Assembly (NCBI GenBank): GCA_013001885.1
Contig: JABDLD010000087.1
Location: forward strand, 45,978-109,977
From: Lysobacterales bacterium
GTDB lineage: Bacteria > Pseudomonadota > Gammaproteobacteria > Xanthomonadales > SZUA-36
Length of the DNA stretch: 64,000 bases
Direction: 5' to 3'
The position numbers and the translations under genes were made by a program. The notes beneath the pieces are model-generated. The model did no database searches, was not told the DNA's origin, and worked only from the letters and a program-made list of their open reading frames with translations. This document shows, one piece after another, positions 36,176 through 45,277 of the stretch. The first letter of the stretch is position 1, and the number at the start of each line of letters is the position of its first letter.

Positions 36176-37351
36176 TCACTGTGGCGCGGTTTCAGCAAAC
36201 AATTCACGGCCAATCAGCATCCGCCGTATCTCGTTTGTTCCGGCGCCGATCTCGTACAATTTGGCGTCACGCAACAACCGCCCCGCCGGGTACTCGTTAA
36301 TATAGCCGTTGCCGCCCAGGCACTGGATGGCCTCGAGCGCCATTTGGGTTGCCCGTTCCGACGTATATAAAATAACGCCCGCGGCATCCTTGCGTTTTTC
36401 CATGCCGCGGTCGCAATTCGCCGCGACCGCATACAGGTACGCACGCGAGGCACTGAGCGTGGTGTACATGTCGGCAATTTTTCCCTGCATCAGCTGAAAT
36501 TCGCCAATACGGCGGCCGAATTGCTTGCGCTCATGCAGGTAGGGCTCGACGATATCCAGGCAATTCTGCATGATGCCTACCGGGCCGGCCGCCAGGACCG
36601 TGCGCTCAAAATCCAGTCCGGACATTAATATGCGAACGCCGTCGTTTTCCATGCCAAGTATATTTTCTGCCGGTACCCGGCAGTTTTCGAACAGGAGTTC
36701 GCAGGTATTCGAGCCTCGCATCCCCAGCTTGTCGAGCTTTGCGCCGCAAGAGAAACCCGGCGCATCCCGCTCAACGATGAATGCGGTAATGCCCCGCGGC
36801 CCCGCGCCGGTGTCAGTCTTGGCATAAACAACGTAGGTACTGGCCTCCGGTCCGTTGGTGATCCACATCTTGCTGCCGTTGAGCACGAAGTGATCGCCAT
36901 CGCGTTCCGCCCGCAGGCCCATGCTGACAACGTCCGATCCGGATGAGTGTTCCGACATGGCAAGGGCACCCACATGCTCGCCGGAGCACAGCTTCGGAAG
37001 GTATTTCTGTTTTTGCGATTCATTGCCGTTTTTGTGAATCTGGTTGACGCAGAGGTTCGAATGGGCTCCGTAGGAAAGGCCGACAGCACCGGAAGCGCGG
37101 CTGATCTCTTCCATTGCAACGCAGTGGGCCAGGTAACCCAGCCCGGTGCCGCCATATTCTTCTTCCACCGTGATCCCGAGCAGGCCCAGGTCACCCAGTT
37201 TTTGCCACAGGTCCACAGGAAACAGGTTGTCCCGGTCGATCTCCGCCGCGCGGGGCGCAATTTCTGAGCGGGCAAACTGATACACCGCCTCCCGCAACAT
37301 GTCGATTTCTTCGCCCAGGTCAAAGTCCAGGGATGGAAAATGAGTATTCAT
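36176..37351 (-). CDS. liuA: Isovaleryl-CoA dehydrogenase
   Basis: 391 residues from ATG 37349-37351, which overlaps the liuR stop (ATGA) and has GAAGG six bases upstream. FAD enzyme oxidising isovaleryl-CoA to 3-methylcrotonyl-CoA. Acyl-CoA dehydrogenase blocks [14 protein letters not shown] and [10 protein letters not shown] are present. The catalytic Glu of isovaleryl-type enzymes sits in helix G as [17 protein letters not shown]. The other canonical position is Gly in [12 protein letters not shown]. Together these separate it from short-chain relatives. Confidence 0.95.
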   Translation of the reverse strand: MNTHFPSLDFDLGEEIDMLREAVYQFARSEIAPRAAEIDRDNLFPVDLWQKLGDLGLLGITVEEEYGGTGLGYLAHCVAMEEISRASGAVGLSYGAHSNLCVNQIHKNGNESQKQKYLPKLCSGEHVGALAMSEHSSGSDVVSMGLRAERDGDHFVLNGSKMWITNGPEASTYVVYAKTDTGAGPRGITAFIVERDAPGFSCGAKLDKLGMRGSNTCELLFENCRVPAENILGMENDGVRILMSGLDFERTVLAAGPVGIMQNCLDIVEPYLHERKQFGRRIGEFQLMQGKIADMYTTLSASRAYLYAVAANCDRGMEKRKDAAGVILYTSERATQMALEAIQCLGGNGYINEYPAGRLLRDAKLYEIGAGTNEIRRMLIGRELFAETAPQ

Positions 37352-37743
37352 AGTGTGCCTTCTCCATTCAGGCGCCCTTTCAGCGCCTTTCTGCATTTTT
37401 CCTCTGCATCCGCCAGCTCTTTCAGCATCAGTCTCAGGTCACTTTGCTGGCGCTTCAGTTCCACGCGCTTCTCGTGGATCTTTGAAATCAGGGTTTCCAA
37501 CTGCCGGCGGTTGTTTCCTGGTGTCCCGTACATCAGTATGATTTCAGCGCTTTCATCCAGGCTAAGCCCAAGGCGTTTACCCCTTAGAATCAGCCGCAGC
37601 TTGGTGCGGTCAGCGGGGCTGTAGATTCGCCGGGTGCCGTCACGCTGCGGATTCAACAACCCTTTCTCCTCGTAAAACCGAATCGTGCGCGTGGTCACGT
37701 CAAATTCACCGGCGAGGTCACTGATGCTGAAGCTGCTTTTCAT
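37348..37743 (-). CDS. liuR: LiuR, MerR-family regulator of branched-chain amino acid degradation
   Basis: 131 residues. N-terminal winged helix [42 protein letters not shown], then [16 protein letters not shown] and a dimerisation coil ending [12 protein letters not shown]. First gene of liuR-liuA-liuB-liuD. A perfect 18-bp palindrome overlaps its promoter spacer, fitting autoregulation. LiuR is known to control leucine/isovalerate pathways in gammaproteobacteria. Confidence 0.92.
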   Translation of the reverse strand: MKSSFSISDLAGEFDVTTRTIRFYEEKGLLNPQRDGTRRIYSPADRTKLRLILRGKRLGLSLDESAEIILMYGTPGNNRRQLETLISKIHEKRVELKRQQSDLRLMLKELADAEEKCRKALKGRLNGEGTL

Positions 37744-37771
37744 TGGGCCATTCCCGCAAAGATTGCGTGAA

Positions 37772-37801
37772 AGTATACCTTACGTTTACGTTAACGTAAA
37801 C
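37772..37801 (-). promoter_or_regulatory. liu operon promoter with LiuR operator
   Basis: A perfect 18-bp palindrome GTTTACGTTAACGTAAAC lies at 37784-37801 and agrees with the LiuR type TTTACG-TTAA-CGTAAA. On the minus strand -35 TTTACG (37800-37795) and -10 TATACT (37777-37772) are 17 bp apart, so the operator overlaps the -35 box and half of the spacer. Confidence 0.8.
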
Positions 37802-37965
37802 CTAAAGCACGCTCCAGAGGACAGCGTCAACAAAGGGATATCACGTACCGTCAAACTGGCCCTGGCGAGCCATGAAGTGCCTTCTAAAACTCGGTGGCTG
37901 CGCGGTGTGTTGAACCCTATTCCGGCGCCCGGGAAGGCAGGGTTCGGCCGATGGACCCCTGATCG

Positions 37966-38595
37966 TTAGGCTTTGACCGCCTCCAGGCATCTTCGGGCCC
38001 GGGCTTCGATGGCGTCCCAGTTTCCGGCTTCGATATCGCCCGGAACAAACAGCGGCGCGACGAAACCCACGCCGAAAACTCCGGCGGAGATCCACTCCTG
38101 CGCGTTTTGTTCATCAACTCCATTCGTCGGCACAATTTTGAGATATGGCATGGGCCCAAGCACCGACCGGACCCAAACCGGTCCGCCGGCGGGCGCGGGA
38201 AACAGCTTGCACAATTGAGCGCCGGCGCGGTGGGCCCGCAGCATTTCAGTCGGTGTGTGGGTGCCGGGCATGCTGGCCACGCCCAATTCGTCGGCAGCGG
38301 ATATAACGGCTTCATCTACCACCGGCGACACCAGGAAGCGGGCTCCGGCCTCGACAGATTTCTGCGCTTGCCGCTCATCCATCACCGTGCCGGTTCCCAC
38401 AACCAGGCCTTCCCGCTTTGAGAAATCGTGAACCAGGTCATAAACGCCGGGAATAGTCAGGGTAAACTCGATAATGCTGAAGCCGCCTCGAATGGCCGCC
38501 TCCATTGCAAGTGCGGCTTTTTCAGTGTCACTGCAACGCAGGATGGCGCTGCCTTTTTCGTGGCCAAACCGTTCGACAAAGACTTCGGGGGTCAC
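37966..38595 (-). CDS. KDPG/KHG aldolase family protein
   Basis: 209 residues, class I aldolase barrel. Catalytic Glu in FSIIEFTLTIPG, glycine-rich VGTGTVMD, FLVSPVVDEAVI, and the Schiff-base Lys in AQLCKLFPA. Family members split 2-keto-3-deoxy-6-phosphogluconate or 4-hydroxy-2-oxoglutarate to pyruvate plus an aldehyde. No Entner-Doudoroff gene is nearby. The start overlaps the CitE-like gene (ATGA), so a pyruvate/glyoxylate-forming role with the lyase is more likely than sugar acid breakdown. Confidence 0.87.
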   Translation of the reverse strand: MTPEVFVERFGHEKGSAILRCSDTEKAALAMEAAIRGGFSIIEFTLTIPGVYDLVHDFSKREGLVVGTGTVMDERQAQKSVEAGARFLVSPVVDEAVISAADELGVASMPGTHTPTEMLRAHRAGAQLCKLFPAPAGGPVWVRSVLGPMPYLKIVPTNGVDEQNAQEWISAGVFGVGFVAPLFVPGDIEAGNWDAIEARARRCLEAVKA

Positions 38596-39476
38596 TGCGG
38601 GTCTCCTTCTGCCATCATCAGGATCTTCCGGGCCTGCAACAGGTGCGGCAAGTCCAGCATTGCCCCGTCCAGCGCCAGTGTCCCCGCGTCCGGATTGGCT
38701 TCGAACAAAGCGACGATGCGCCGTGCGCGTTCCACTTCGTCCGCGCTGGGCGTAAATGCCCGGTTGATGATTTCAACCTGGTCCGGATGAATCGCCAGTT
38801 TACCGTTGAAGCCGTCGCGCCGGGCATTAGAGCAGGATTTTTCCAGGCCGTCGCGGTCACGAAAGTCCGCATGAATCGTGTCGATGGCCGCGACTGCCGC
38901 GGCATGGGCGGCAAACAGGCAGAGGCTTCGAACCCATTGAAACGGAGAAGTCCAGTCGCTGTTCTCATCACGGTTTGTCGTTGCGCCCACGGCGGCCCCC
39001 AGGTCTTCGGCTCCCCAGGTCAATCCGGCCAGCCGGGCGCCGCATTGCCGGTAGTCGCCGATCGAGAATAGCGCCTCCGGCACTTCCGTAGCTACCGGCA
39101 GGATGCGTATGGAGCCTACTTTAATTTCATATTCAGCTTCATAGGTGCCGATCCGCCGCCCCAACAGGTCCACGTCCTTCGGAGACCGGGCTTTTGGCAG
39201 CACGATGCCGTCCGGGCCTTTCGGAATGACCGCGGAAAGATCGGCGCCCGCCTCGGCGTGATCCAGCGGGTTGATCCTCACCCAGACCTGCCGCCGCGCC
39301 TGCTCAGGGCGTGCTGATAGATACTCGGCCGCCAGGGCCCGCGCCGCCACCTTGTTGTGCTGTGCAACCGAATCCTCGAGATCAAGGATCAGGACATCGG
39401 CCGGAATGTCTTCACTTTTGGCCAGTTTTCTCTCGCTGTCCGCAGGCACGAACAGCCATGAACGCATCCTGCTCAT
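38592..39476 (-). CDS. CitE-like CoA ester lyase (HpcH/HpaI superfamily)
   Basis: 294 residues. [33 protein letters not shown], the Arg of [53 protein letters not shown] and [14 protein letters not shown] match the malyl-CoA/citramalyl-CoA/citryl-CoA lyase group. These cleave 3-hydroxy-acyl-CoA esters to acetyl-CoA plus glyoxylate, pyruvate or oxaloacetate. It lies between a MaoC hydratase and a KHG-type aldolase with four-base overlaps on both sides. Which ester is used is not settled by sequence. Confidence 0.88.
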   Translation of the reverse strand: MSRMRSWLFVPADSERKLAKSEDIPADVLILDLEDSVAQHNKVAARALAAEYLSARPEQARRQVWVRINPLDHAEAGADLSAVIPKGPDGIVLPKARSPKDVDLLGRRIGTYEAEYEIKVGSIRILPVATEVPEALFSIGDYRQCGARLAGLTWGAEDLGAAVGATTNRDENSDWTSPFQWVRSLCLFAAHAAAVAAIDTIHADFRDRDGLEKSCSNARRDGFNGKLAIHPDQVEIINRAFTPSADEVERARRIVALFEANPDAGTLALDGAMLDLPHLLQARKILMMAEGDPQ

Positions 39477-39931
39477 TTCGGCGGCTGCCTGAGCATCAGG
39501 GCGGAGCGCTTGCAGACACCCACGAGCTTGCCGTGCTGATTGAATGCCCGGTGTTCAAAAATCACGATGCCGTTGTCGGGCCGGGAGCGGCTGTCGCGAA
39601 GCTCAAGGACTTCTGTCTCAATGCGAATGGTGTCACCGTGAAAAAGCGGGTGGGGAAAGCGCACTTCGTCCCACCCCAGGTTTGCCACCGTGGTGCCCAG
39701 AGTCGTGTCGTTGACCGAAATACCGACCATCAGGCTCAGCGTCAGGCAACTGTTGACCACGCGCTGGCCAAACTCGGTCTCGGTCCGGCAGTACTCTTCG
39801 TCGAGATGAAGTCGTGCCGGATTGTGCGTCATCGTGCTGAAAATGACGTTGTCCGTCTCCGTAATGGTGCGCTGGATGGCATGATCAAACACCTGCCCTA
39901 CCCGGAACTCTTCAAAATACAATCCCGCCAT
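39473..39931 (-). CDS. MaoC-family (hot-dog) enoyl-CoA hydratase
   Basis: 152 residues, a single hot-dog domain. The hydratase motif is [31 protein letters not shown], with Asp/His positions in the usual overhanging segment (the Asp is replaced by Asn in THNPARLH). Homologues include mesaconyl-CoA and itaconyl-CoA hydratases as well as (R)-enoyl-CoA hydratases. First gene of the operon; its stop overlaps the lyase start. Confidence 0.85.
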   Translation of the reverse strand: MAGLYFEEFRVGQVFDHAIQRTITETDNVIFSTMTHNPARLHLDEEYCRTETEFGQRVVNSCLTLSLMVGISVNDTTLGTTVANLGWDEVRFPHPLFHGDTIRIETEVLELRDSRSRPDNGIVIFEHRAFNQHGKLVGVCKRSALMLRQPPK

Positions 39932-39986
39932 TGGCCTCTCCGGTAGTCACTTAAATTCCTCAGCGACTCAGCTTACACGAACCGCC

Positions 39987-40085
39987 CTAACGCCGGAACC
40001 GTTCCACCCGGTGCCCGACCGGCGAATAGACCGACGGCACCACCACGAGCGTAAGCAAGGTGAAACTGACTCGCGTCAACAAAAA
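39987..40085 (-). pseudogene. C-terminal remnant of an RND efflux transporter
   Basis: Between maoC and ppc, the minus strand reads FLLTRVSFTLLTLVVVPSVY followed by SPVGHRVERFRR and a stop. This looks like the last membrane helix and tail of an AcrB/CusA-type transporter (LLTLVVVPVVYSL). The rest of the gene is absent, replaced by the ppc end. It is only about 33 residues, so recognition rests on one motif. Confidence 0.45.
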
Positions 40086-40086
40086 C

Positions 40087-42810
40087 TCAACCGGTGTTCT
40101 GGATACCCAGGGCGACGCCCTTGACGGTCGCCTTCAACGCTTCCAGCAATTCGTCGTCCTCGCGGCCGCCCTGGCGCCAGCGTCCGAGCATATCGATCTG
40201 CAGCAGGTGCAACGGGTCGACGTAAGGGTTTCGGAGCCGGATATTGCGTTGCAGCACGGCCTGGTCATCCAGCAGGGTGTCCAGCTGTTTGAGTTCGAGA
40301 ATACGGTTTTCCGCCAGCTGGAATTCATCCTTGATCGCGGCGAAAAACCGGACACCGGATGGCCCCGCCAAACCTGCATAGCGTGCACCAATGCCTAGTT
40401 CAGATTTACCGAGCACCATTTCGACGTCGTTGATCATCCCCTGGAAAAAAACCTGCCGGTTTAGCAAGTCACGTATTTTCTCCATGCCGAAGCGTACGAT
40501 AGCCTGATCCAGCGCAGTCCCAAAGCCGAATACCCCGGGAAACCCCACCCGCACTTGCGCCCATGAAAAGACCCACGGTATGGCCCTGAGGTTTTCGATG
40601 CCTTCTCCAGACCTGCGCGACGCGGGACGGGAGCCAATATTGAGTTTTTCGATCACATCAAGCGGTGTACTGGAGCGGAAGAAAGATGGAAATTCCGGAT
40701 CCTCGTATACCATCGAGCGAAAGCGGGAACGCGAAACCTGCGCCATGAACGCAACGATCTCGCTTTCATCAGCACTCAGGCCCTGAGAAGCCCTGCCCAT
40801 ACGATGGGCCAGGGTGGCGCCGGCGACCAACTCAAGGTTTCTCAGTGCAAGAAACCGCACCCCGTATTTCTGGTTGATGACCTCACCCTGCTCGGTCACC
40901 CTGAGAAAGCCGTTTACGGTTCCGGGCGGCGCTCCGAGAATACCGTTGACCAGGTTGCCTCCTCCCCGGCTCACGGTGCCTCCGCGGCCATGGAAGAACA
41001 CGATCCGGACGTCATGAGTCTGTCCTTCCTCAACCAGACGCCTTTGAGCCTCGTGCAGGGCCCAGCGGGACGCCACAATTCCGCTGTCTTTGCTGCTGTC
41101 CGAATACCCCACCATTACGGCCTGTCGTTTCGCCAGCCCCTCCAGGTGCTGCCGATAACCGTCCAGCGACAACAGGCTCCGGATAATTTTGGGCCCCGCT
41201 TCCAGATCGTCAACGGTTTCAAGCAACGGCGCGATATCCAGCCGGGCGGAAGCGCCGGTGCGCGGATTCGCGATTTCGGACAACGCCTGGGCCGTCAGCA
41301 CGTCATCCGCACCCTGAGTCATGCTGATGATGAACAGCCCGATTGCCGCTTCGCCATACCTGCTCCGGGCGGAGGATATCGCACGAAAAACCGCCAGCGT
41401 ATCGGCCGCTTCGTCACTGATCCCGGACTCGTCCGACAACGCGGGCAGACTGCCTGTGTCGAGCAGGTGGGCCAGCGTGGCCGCGCGGCTTGAAGGATCA
41501 CGCGCTTCCCAGTCTTCGCAGCCCAGCAGTTCGCCCATCACCCGGCGATGCAGCAGCGCATCCTGGCGGACGTCCAGCGTGACCAGGTGGAAGCCGAATG
41601 TGCGTATCCGGCGGAGCAGACGCTCGATGCCAAACAGGCCTGCGTGCTTCCCCTTGTGTTCAAGCAGGCTGTTGCGGATCAATTTGATGTCGGCCGCGAA
41701 TTCACTGTTGGTCGAATAGGCCTGCTCGCCTTCCGCCAGCGTCGACTCCAGTCGAGTGGCAATCATTTTCAACAGGCAGCGGTAAGGCATGTCGAGGTGC
41801 CGCTCGGGAATCTCCCGGTAGATATCCGGCATCATTTGACGGTAGCTGTGCAGCTGACGCGCGACCTTTTCCGACACGCCAATTTCGGAGGTCGACTGGC
41901 TCAGATACCTGGCCAGGCGACGCACCTCCGGCAGGTAGCGTCTGATCACCACCGCCCTCTGAGTCGCCAGCGTCTCCAGGATCGTTGTCGAGGTCACGTT
42001 CGGATTACCATCCATGTCGCCGCCGACCCAGGACCCAAAGCGCAGGATGATATCCCGCAGCATTTCCGGCGGACTCTCACCAAAATGGGTTTGGTAAGCG
42101 TCCTCGGCAGCCTCATAAAAAACCGGCACCACGCGGTACAGAATATCGGTGATGTAGAACAGGATATTATCCAGTTCATCGGCGACAGTAGGCCTTGCGT
42201 GCGGCACCAGGCGAGTCTGCCAGGATGAAGTGATGGCCGCCCTGATCCTCTGCAGCGCCAGCTCTTCTTCACCTGGCGTCAGTTCAGGATTCAGCCGCTC
42301 GACCAGCCTGAGCACGATATCGTACTCTTTTTCCTGGATCGTCCTGCGGGTGGCCTCGGTGGGATGCGCCGTGAAGACCGGTTGAATCCGAAGTTCCGCA
42401 ATAGCCTCGGCGAGCGCCGCGCCATCTGCTCCCGTTGCTTTCAGTTCCCCCAGGACCGCTTCCAGGCTGCCGCGCTGGGCTGCGGCGCCCGCGCGCTGGT
42501 ATGCCCGGCGACGCCTGATGCGGTGCACTTTTTCCGCCAGGTTTACCGCCCGCAGATAGGAGGTGAACGCCTGGATAATCAACGTCGCCTGTGCAGGCTC
42601 AATGTCGGAAAGAACGGCTTCCAGCCGTTCGCCGCCTTCGGTACTCTCCCGTTGCCGGATGGAGGCTTTGCGCACTGCCTCGACCTGCTCGAGCAGCTCC
42701 GTTCCGTGCTGATCGACCAGCACGTCGCCCACCAGCGAACCCAACAGGCTTACATCGGCCCTTAACGGCAAGTCCTTCTCGGGAATCTGGATTTTTCGTA
42801 TACCCGCCAT
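40087..42810 (-). CDS. ppc: Phosphoenolpyruvate carboxylase
   Basis: 907 residues, full length. Catalytic motifs: FTAHPTEATRRTIQEKEYD, GSWVGGDMDGNPNVT, VMVGYSDSSKDSGIVASRWALHEAQ, FFHGRGGTVSRGGG and the conserved C-terminal QNTG. It makes oxaloacetate from PEP and bicarbonate to refill the citric acid cycle. It follows serA by only the stop codon (stop of serA at 42811), so serC-serA-ppc appear to be one transcript. That links serine synthesis and anaplerosis. Confidence 0.97.
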   Translation of the reverse strand: MAGIRKIQIPEKDLPLRADVSLLGSLVGDVLVDQHGTELLEQVEAVRKASIRQRESTEGGERLEAVLSDIEPAQATLIIQAFTSYLRAVNLAEKVHRIRRRRAYQRAGAAAQRGSLEAVLGELKATGADGAALAEAIAELRIQPVFTAHPTEATRRTIQEKEYDIVLRLVERLNPELTPGEEELALQRIRAAITSSWQTRLVPHARPTVADELDNILFYITDILYRVVPVFYEAAEDAYQTHFGESPPEMLRDIILRFGSWVGGDMDGNPNVTSTTILETLATQRAVVIRRYLPEVRRLARYLSQSTSEIGVSEKVARQLHSYRQMMPDIYREIPERHLDMPYRCLLKMIATRLESTLAEGEQAYSTNSEFAADIKLIRNSLLEHKGKHAGLFGIERLLRRIRTFGFHLVTLDVRQDALLHRRVMGELLGCEDWEARDPSSRAATLAHLLDTGSLPALSDESGISDEAADTLAVFRAISSARSRYGEAAIGLFIISMTQGADDVLTAQALSEIANPRTGASARLDIAPLLETVDDLEAGPKIIRSLLSLDGYRQHLEGLAKRQAVMVGYSDSSKDSGIVASRWALHEAQRRLVEEGQTHDVRIVFFHGRGGTVSRGGGNLVNGILGAPPGTVNGFLRVTEQGEVINQKYGVRFLALRNLELVAGATLAHRMGRASQGLSADESEIVAFMAQVSRSRFRSMVYEDPEFPSFFRSSTPLDVIEKLNIGSRPASRRSGEGIENLRAIPWVFSWAQVRVGFPGVFGFGTALDQAIVRFGMEKIRDLLNRQVFFQGMINDVEMVLGKSELGIGARYAGLAGPSGVRFFAAIKDEFQLAENRILELKQLDTLLDDQAVLQRNIRLRNPYVDPLHLLQIDMLGRWRQGGREDDELLEALKATVKGVALGIQNTG

Positions 42811-43980
42811 CTAGATGACACGCACATGCATAACGCCATCGACACTGACGATGGCATCGATGATCTCCGGCTTCGGCCGGGTTTCTACATCGATGATGTT
42901 GTACGCCATGTCGCGAAGGCTCTTGTTCACCATGTCGATCACGTTGATATCGTGATCTGCCAGAACAGATAAAACATGCCCCAGCACCCGCGGCACATTT
43001 TCATTGGCAAACGTAATCCGGTAGCCCCCATTACGTCCCATGCGGGTCCGGGGGTAGTTGACCGAATTGAAAATGTTCCCGTTTTGCAGAAAGTCCATCA
43101 ACTGCTCCGCCGCCATTACCGAGCAGTTCTCTTCCGCTTCCGCGGTGCTGGCGCCCAGGTGCGGAAACAACAGGCAGTCGGGTCGTCCCAGCAGTTCCGG
43201 CAGGGGAAAATCCGTGATGTATCCGCCCAGCCGACCCTCATCCAGCGCGGCAATGACGGCGGCAGCGTCCACGATTTCCTCGCGTGCGAAATTAAGCAGC
43301 CTGGCTCCGGGCTTGAAGCGTAAAAGCGCAGTGGTGCTGATCAGGTGCCGCGTCTGTTCAATCGACGGAACGTGCAGGGTCACGAAATCGGAAATCTTCA
43401 GCAGCGTCTCCAGGCTTTCCATCTTCTCAACCTGGCTGGAAAGACGCCAGGCCGCCTCGACCGACAGCGCGGGGTCGTAACCGGCCACATGCATTCCCAT
43501 TTCCAGCGCCATGTTGGCGACCATGGACCCGATGGCACCCAGCCCGACAACGCCCAGTGTCTTGCCGGCAATTTCGCTGCCGCCAAACCGCTTCTTCTCT
43601 TTCTCCAACTGTTTGGCCATGGCTTCTGGGTCACTGATGTCCGTGAGTTCCTGGACCCGGTTCACCCCGTCCAGAATGCGCCTGGAGCCAAGCAGCAAAG
43701 CCACGGCCACCATTTCCTTCACGGCGTTGGCATTGGCGCCCGGTGTGTTGAACACAACGATTCCCCGGCGGGTGTAATCTTCGACCGGAATATTGTTCAC
43801 GCCGGCGCCCGCGCGTGCTACCGCCAACAGTGAATCCGGTACGGGCTCATCATGCAGTTTCTGGCTGCGCAGGATAAACGCGTCCGGATCGGCGACGTCC
43901 GGGCCAATCTCGTAACTGTCCATCGGAAACCGATTCAGGCCGATATCGGAAATCTGGTTATAGGTGCGAATCTTGTACAT
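42811..43980 (-). CDS. serA: D-3-phosphoglycerate dehydrogenase with ACT domain
   Basis: 389 residues. First step of serine synthesis. NAD-binding GKTLGVVGLGAIGSMVANMALEMGM; catalytic Arg in RLLNFAREEIVD, Glu in the same block, and His in LFPHLGASTAEAEENC. A C-terminal ACT domain (about 315-389, NENVPRVLGHVLSVLADHDINVIDM) suggests serine feedback. It is a shorter type than E. coli SerA. Placed between serC and ppc with 7-base and 0-base gaps. Confidence 0.95.
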   Translation of the reverse strand: MYKIRTYNQISDIGLNRFPMDSYEIGPDVADPDAFILRSQKLHDEPVPDSLLAVARAGAGVNNIPVEDYTRRGIVVFNTPGANANAVKEMVAVALLLGSRRILDGVNRVQELTDISDPEAMAKQLEKEKKRFGGSEIAGKTLGVVGLGAIGSMVANMALEMGMHVAGYDPALSVEAAWRLSSQVEKMESLETLLKISDFVTLHVPSIEQTRHLISTTALLRFKPGARLLNFAREEIVDAAAVIAALDEGRLGGYITDFPLPELLGRPDCLLFPHLGASTAEAEENCSVMAAEQLMDFLQNGNIFNSVNYPRTRMGRNGGYRITFANENVPRVLGHVLSVLADHDINVIDMVNKSLRDMAYNIIDVETRPKPEIIDAIVSVDGVMHVRVI

Positions 43981-43987
43981 CAGGTCT

Positions 43988-45106
43988 TCAGTCTCCCTTC
44001 ACTTGCTGGTAAGCCCATTTCAGCCAGGGCATCAATTTCTCGACATCACTCTCTTCTATGGTTGCGCCGCACCATATTCTCAATCCGGCAGGCGCATCCC
44101 GGTAGGCGCCCACGTCGTGCGCCACGCCCTCAGCGTCGAGCAGGGAAACCATGGCCTTCACCTGGTCCGCCTCCAGGTCCAGCGTCAGGCAAACGCTGGT
44201 ATTGGACCGTTGCGATGGGTCGCGCGCCAGAAATTGAATCCAGTCATGGGCTGCCACGAATTCTTCGATCACTGCGAGGTTGCGCTCAGAACGCTGAATC
44301 GCTGCCCGCACGCCACCAAGGCCGCGCACCCAGGCCAGTGCATCCAGGTAATCCGCAACGCAGAGCATCGAGGGTGTGTTGATCGTTGCGCCCTTGAAAA
44401 CGCCTTCGATCAGCTTGCCGTTCTTGGTCAACCGGAAAATCTTGGGCAGGGGGCGTGGCGGCGCCCAGGTTTCCAGCCTCTCGACCGCGCGCGGACTCAG
44501 GATGAGCATGCCGTGAGCACCCTCGCCACCAAGCACTTTTTGCCAACTGTAAGTGACTACATCGAGTTTTTCCCACGGCAGTTCCATCGCAAACACCGCT
44601 GAAGTGGCGTCGCAGATCGTCAGGCCCTCCCGGTCCGGCGCGATCCAGTCCCCATCGGGCACTTTCACACCTGACGTCGTGCCGTTCCAGGTGAAAACGA
44701 TGTCGTGAGAGGAGTCAGCAGCGCTGAGATCGGGCAGTTCGCCATAGTCAGCCGTGAACGTGCGAACGTCATCCAGCTGCAACTGCTGGGTAATATCGGT
44801 CAGCCAACCCGCGCCGAAGGACTCCCACGCAAAAACGTCGACCGGCCGGGCACCAAGCAGGGACCAAAGCGCCATCTCGACCGCGCCGGTATCTGAGGCG
44901 GGAACGACGCCGACGCGGTAACCCTCAGGCAGGCCCAGCAGTTCAGCAGTATCCGTGCAGACCCGCGCCAGCACGCTTTTGCCCAACGCCGAGCGGTGGG
45001 AGCGGCCCAGGGTTTCAACAGACAGCTTGTTTACGTCGTAACCGGGCCTTTTACTGCAGGGCCCGGAAGAAAAATTGGGGTTGGCCGGTCTTTCGACAGG
45101 TTTCAT
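43988..45106 (-). CDS. serC: Phosphoserine aminotransferase (archaeal/alphaproteobacterial type)
   Basis: 372 residues. Opens [21 protein letters not shown], the mark of the second SerC type (first seen in Methanosarcina and alphaproteobacteria) rather than E. coli SerC. PLP Lys in [32 protein letters not shown] and [15 protein letters not shown] are further family blocks. GAGAGG lies five bases before the ATG. First gene of serC-serA-ppc; promoter expected in the 171-base gap to the divergent TPR lipoprotein gene, which also holds a small GC hairpin at 45205-45218. Confidence 0.94.
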   Translation of the reverse strand: MKPVERPANPNFSSGPCSKRPGYDVNKLSVETLGRSHRSALGKSVLARVCTDTAELLGLPEGYRVGVVPASDTGAVEMALWSLLGARPVDVFAWESFGAGWLTDITQQLQLDDVRTFTADYGELPDLSAADSSHDIVFTWNGTTSGVKVPDGDWIAPDREGLTICDATSAVFAMELPWEKLDVVTYSWQKVLGGEGAHGMLILSPRAVERLETWAPPRPLPKIFRLTKNGKLIEGVFKGATINTPSMLCVADYLDALAWVRGLGGVRAAIQRSERNLAVIEEFVAAHDWIQFLARDPSQRSNTSVCLTLDLEADQVKAMVSLLDAEGVAHDVGAYRDAPAGLRIWCGATIEESDVEKLMPWLKWAYQQVKGD

Positions 45107-45277
45107 GACGTCCTCTCTGGCTCTTTTTACGGGTTGATTACCCGAACTTCAGGAAGCCGATAGTGTCGCCGAATTGAGACAGGATAGCCACCCCCTCGAC
45201 CCGTGCGCCCGAAGGCGCCCAGCCGGCGCATCGATGGCTGATGGAACCGAAGGCTTCGTCGACCGTCAAACAGAATA

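Noticed and set aside
45205..45218. GC hairpin GCGCC-CGAA-GGCGC as a terminator or regulator before serC
   Set aside because: Only five pairs and no T-run on either strand; it lies in a divergent promoter gap where such a stem can arise by chance.
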